Source: DFXE01 sp032054765
GTDB lineage: Bacteria > Bacteroidota > Bacteroidia > Bacteroidales > Tannerellaceae
NCBI GenBank assembly: GCA_032054765.1
Contig: DAMBSC010000003.1
Span: 349,710-413,709, forward strand
DNA length: 64,000 nt
Direction of reading: 5' to 3'
In this document: positions 61,204 to 64,000 of the stretch, one piece after another
Layout of the letters: the number at the start of each line of letters is the position of its first letter
Numbering within the stretch: the stretch's first letter is position 1
Notes under the pieces: model-generated
Database searches by the model: none
Told to the model about the DNA's origin: nothing
What the model saw: only the letters and a program-made list of their open reading frames with translations
Position numbers and translations under genes: made by a program

Positions 61204-62341
61204 CGTCATCCCACTCGTATTCCTCGTAATCATCATCCCAGTCTTCATCATCTTCTTCAACAGGAATAACGAAATCGTCATCATCATCGAAAGGGATAGT
61301 TGTCATATCCAGATTTTTGTGCACGATACTTTCTACATCATGGAATGTTTCTTTATTCAATTCTTTCCATAATATATCCTTCAGCTCTACAATTCCCTGA
61401 CCGGTAATAGAAGATATAAACACATAAGGAATTCCTTCAGGTAATTCTTCTGATAAAGCATCTATCAGTTCCTGGTCCAGCATATCGCTTTTAGAAATAG
61501 CCAATACACGGTTTTTATCAAGTAATTCAGGGTTATACTTTACTAACTCATTATGAAGAATATCATACTCTTTCTTTATATCGTCGGCATCTGCCGGGAT
61601 CATGAAAAGTAATAATGAATTACGTTCAATATGGCGTAAAAAACGTAGTCCTAATCCTTTTCCTTCACTTGCGCCTTCAATAATACCAGGAATATCAGCC
61701 ATCACGAAAGAACGATTATCCCGATAGCTAACTATCCCCAGGTTAGGTTCTAATGTTGTAAAAGGATAATTGGCTATTTTAGGTTTAGCAGCCGAAACAA
61801 CAGACAATAAGGTAGATTTTCCGGCATTAGGAAAACCGACTAATCCTACATCTGCCAGTAATTTTAATTGTAAAATTATCTTTCGTTCCTGCGCCGGTTC
61901 ACCTGGCTGGGCATATCGGGGTGCCTGATTAGTAGACGTTTTAAAATTCCAGTTTCCAAGTCCTCCACGACCTCCTTGAAGTAAAAGAACAACCTGGCCA
62001 TCTTCTGTTACATCACATATATATTCGCCGGTATCCGCATCATAGACAACAGTACCACAAGGCACCTCAATAGTCCGGTCTTCACCATCCTTACCTGAAC
62101 TTCTTTTGGCACTTCCGCTTTCACCGTTCGTTGCCATTATATGCCGTTCGTATTTTAGATGGAGTAAAGTCCAGTAATTACGGTTTCCCTTTAAATAGAC
62201 ACTCCCGCCTTTACCTCCATTCCCGCCGTCAGGACCTCCTTTCGGTATATATTTTTCCCTACGGAAATGGGTAGAACCTCTGCCTCCCTTTCCTGAACGG
62301 CAATATATCTTTACATAATCTACAAAATTCGAATCAGCCAT
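61184..62341 (-). CDS. obgE: Obg-type GTPase
   Basis: 385 residues. The glycine-rich Obg fold fills about 1-155 (KIYCRSGKGGRGSTHFRRE). The G domain follows with GFPNAGKSTLL near 168, DIPGIIEGASEGKGLG near 215 and SKSD near 285. The C-terminus is very acidic (EEDDEDWDDDYEEYEWDDD). Obg proteins act in 50S ribosome maturation and stress response. Repeat array B lies before it, after adk. Confidence 0.96.
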   Translation of the reverse strand: MADSNFVDYVKIYCRSGKGGRGSTHFRREKYIPKGGPDGGNGGKGGSVYLKGNRNYWTLLHLKYERHIMATNGESGSAKRSSGKDGEDRTIEVPCGTVVYDADTGEYICDVTEDGQVVLLLQGGRGGLGNWNFKTSTNQAPRYAQPGEPAQERKIILQLKLLADVGLVGFPNAGKSTLLSVVSAAKPKIANYPFTTLEPNLGIVSYRDNRSFVMADIPGIIEGASEGKGLGLRFLRHIERNSLLLFMIPADADDIKKEYDILHNELVKYNPELLDKNRVLAISKSDMLDQELIDALSEELPEGIPYVFISSITGQGIVELKDILWKELNKETFHDVESIVHKNLDMTTIPFDDDDDFVIPVEEDDEDWDDDYEEYEWDDDENTNP

Positions 62342-62344
62342 CTT

Positions 62345-62434
62345 TTATTAACGATTAATGATTAACGACTAACGTTTAACAATTAATGGAACTTTAAGTT
62401 TTATTAATCACTAATCGTTAATCGTTAATCGTTA
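62345..62434. repeat. Heptamer inverted-repeat array B
   Basis: TTAACGATTAATGATTAACG-type 7-mers (about 62348-62375) face the complementary ATCGTTAATCGTTAATCGTT-type units (about 62410-62433). The array fills the adk-obgE gap and overlaps the adk stop codon. Confidence 0.7.
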
Positions 62435-63004
62435 AATATGTGCATTAATTTCTTCCTTGATAAGGTCGAAAATGCCTTCTATTGTACCAACACCTTTTAT
62501 TGCGCGATGTTTACCTTCTTTTAGATAGTATTCCGCCAATGGAGCAGTTTGAGTATGATATACATCCAATCTCGATTTGATTGTCTCGATATTATCATCT
62601 GATCTTCCTGATTTCTTTCCACGTTCCAATAAACGATTGATAAGTTCATTCTCCTCTACGTGAAGATTTATCATGAGTGTTACGTCTGTACCACGCTCAT
62701 TAAGCATTTTCTTTAAAGCTTCAGCCTGAGGTATAGTACGAGGAAAACCATCAAATATTACTCCCTTTGAATCTTTTTTGCTGTCAAGTTCCTTAGCAAG
62801 GATATCTATGATCAATTGATCCGGTACTAATTGCCCTTTAGAAATATATTCATCTGCTATCTTTCCAAGTGCAGATCCTTCTTTAATTTCTTTTCTCAAC
62901 ACATCACCTGTAGAAATATGCTCCAATCCGAATTCCTTTATTATCAATTCACTTTGGGTCCCTTTTCCTGAACCAGGAGCTCCAAAAATCACTATGTTTA
63001 ACAT
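62432..63004 (-). CDS. adk: Adenylate kinase
   Basis: 190 residues. The P-loop is GAPGSGKGTQSELI near 8, with STGDVLRKEI near 32 and FDGFPRTIPQAEAL near 84. LERGKKSGRSDDNIETIKSR near 128 is a short LID without zinc cysteines. It balances AMP, ADP and ATP. The array at its stop codon and obgE follow; hpt is 34 bp upstream. Confidence 0.96.
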   Translation of the reverse strand: MLNIVIFGAPGSGKGTQSELIIKEFGLEHISTGDVLRKEIKEGSALGKIADEYISKGQLVPDQLIIDILAKELDSKKDSKGVIFDGFPRTIPQAEALKKMLNERGTDVTLMINLHVEENELINRLLERGKKSGRSDDNIETIKSRLDVYHTQTAPLAEYYLKEGKHRAIKGVGTIEGIFDLIKEEINAHI

Positions 63005-63038
63005 GCTTATAGTTTGTTATATTATAAATATTTTAACG

Positions 63039-63578
63039 TCAATTTTCTACAACTCTATAAATATTCCTGTAAGAACGACCTAATTCCTCATAATCCAATC
63101 CACATCCAACGATAAAATCATTAGATATTTCCAATCCCACATAATCTGGTTTTACATCATATTTCAAAGCATCTGGTTTAAATAGCATTGTAGCCAATTT
63201 CACCTCTGCAGCTCCATCTTGTTTAAGTTTTTCTATAATTTTCATCATAGTAAAACCAGTGTCAATAATATCCTCTAAAATAATAATAGAACGTCCTTTT
63301 ATATCTGATTTTACAGGCATAATTTCCTGTAAAATACCGCTTGATTCTGTTCCATGATAAGAAGCATACCGGGCAAATGTAAGTTCATAAGGGCCATTTA
63401 AATAATACATTATATCAGCAATAAACCTAAACGCACCATTCAGAATCCCGACAAATAGTGGATCTTTACCCTGAATATCTTTTTCTATCTCCATTGCAAC
63501 CCTTTTAATTGCAGCTTTCACCTCCTCCTCAGGGATATATAATTCAAATTCTTTATCCTTTAACCGAATCCTGTCCAT
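63039..63578 (-). CDS. hpt: Hypoxanthine phosphoribosyltransferase
   Basis: 179 residues. The PRPP-binding motif is IILEDIIDTGFTMMK near 99, and VGILNGAFRFIADIMYYL near 43 and VGLEISNDFIVGCGLDYEELGRSYRNI near 147 are hallmarks. It salvages hypoxanthine and guanine. The -7 box at 63598-63605 supports the start. It heads a probable hpt-adk-obgE-pgeF transcription string. Confidence 0.95.
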   Translation of the reverse strand: MDRIRLKDKEFELYIPEEEVKAAIKRVAMEIEKDIQGKDPLFVGILNGAFRFIADIMYYLNGPYELTFARYASYHGTESSGILQEIMPVKSDIKGRSIIILEDIIDTGFTMMKIIEKLKQDGAAEVKLATMLFKPDALKYDVKPDYVGLEISNDFIVGCGLDYEELGRSYRNIYRVVEN

Positions 63579-63597
63579 AGCTTGTTATTTTAAGTCG

Positions 63598-63605
63598 CAA
63601 AGGTA
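63598..63605 (-). promoter_or_regulatory. -7 box of hpt
   Basis: CAAAGGTA reads TACCTTTG on the minus strand, 20 bp before the ATG at 63578. Confidence 0.6.
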
Positions 63606-64000
63606 AAACAAAATCTACATAAAAATATCATATCTCCAACAAACTGCTGGGTAAAAACATCCAAATATGACTTTTTTGAAATTATTCAAAATGCGTCACA
63701 AAGACAGGTAACTAATTCTAGTACAACAAATAAAGTGTGACAGCACATCAGTCACAGAGCATCATCAATAATCTCTCCTTCATTTAACATTTTCATACTA
63801 ACAGGAAGTGATAAGACAACTGGTTCTGCTATATATTTAGAAAATAGATTCTTATGTACAAAACTAAAGGTAATTCATTTGTACTAATTTGTGCATTTAT
63901 GCTTGTATATAATACTACCAATAATGATGAAATCTGCATTAATCGAAACAAAATATTCTAATAATATTACATTTGTTTCGGTTTGCGTAACTCATTATTT
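63606..64000. other. Right-edge intergenic region
   Basis: About 395 bp of AT-rich DNA with no certain gene. A frame opens at 63924 (MMKSALIETKYSNN) and runs off the window edge, so it may be the start of a gene, but 25 residues are too few to judge. A shorter frame at 63855 ends after 35 codons. Confidence 0.4.

Noticed and set aside
63924..64000. Gene start at the right edge (MMKSALIETK)
   Set aside because: Only 25 codons are visible, there is no -7 box before it and no motif; it cannot be supported without the next bases.

Overview
The window looks like a chromosome segment from a Bacteroidales gut bacterium, most likely Parabacteroides. The reasons are SusC/SusD pairs, NigD-like lipoproteins, many lipobox signal peptides, and at least a dozen matches to the Bacteroidetes -7 promoter box (TAnnTTTG) just upstream of starts. 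Genus level is inference; no rRNA is present.

Positions 1-8.3 kb are accessory DNA. They hold the tail of a TOPRIM primase-like gene, two inverted repeats that may be an oriT, a MobV relaxase, and an AT-rich cargo block (four different GNAT acetyltransferases, a lipoprotein alpha/beta hydrolase, a NERD-nuclease/zinc-ribbon protein). A 3' fragment of a tRNA gene at 5950 looks like an integration scar. Next comes a small prophage-like remnant: a leftward run of tiny early genes ending in a NinB-like gene, and a divergent self-cleaving (S24) repressor with three palindromic operator candidates between them.

Positions 8.5-27 kb mix metal handling and housekeeping. There is a Cys/His-rich protein, a TonB receptor and an HMA protein (probably copper), then an ECF sigma factor with an anti-sigma/beta-barrel partner. 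Two NigD-like paralogues flank a lipoprotein that reads as a beta-trefoil plus aerolysin-type pore-forming protein. Then follow UvrD/PcrA helicase, a copper P-type ATPase with a small HMA partner, Kbl, a PHP phosphatase, PanB, an SMP-30 lipoprotein and a HEPN/MNT toxin-antitoxin pair.

Positions 27.1-49.5 kb (all minus strand) are a polysaccharide-utilisation-type locus. It has two SusC/SusD pairs, a ROK regulator, an AGE-family epimerase, two FAD-dependent oxidoreductase genes (one a 1047-residue double-domain protein), a DUF4434 protein, an MFS sugar transporter, a Gfo/Idh/MocA oxidoreductase and a TIM-barrel isomerase. No glycoside hydrolase is recognisable, and almost every enzyme carries an export signal, which suggests periplasmic oxidative processing of a sugar.

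Positions 50-64 kb are conserved housekeeping genes: Omp85 protein, SPOUT methyltransferase, GapA with a 27-residue lipopeptide ORF upstream, an envelope-stress trio, PrmA, RNase Y, ZapA, PgeF, ObgE, Adk and Hpt.

Two repeat classes run through the intergenic spaces. One is a 22-bp-period array with palindromic core GGRYGCRYCC plus a T-run, at three loci. The other is self-complementary arrays of degenerate 7-mers, at four loci.
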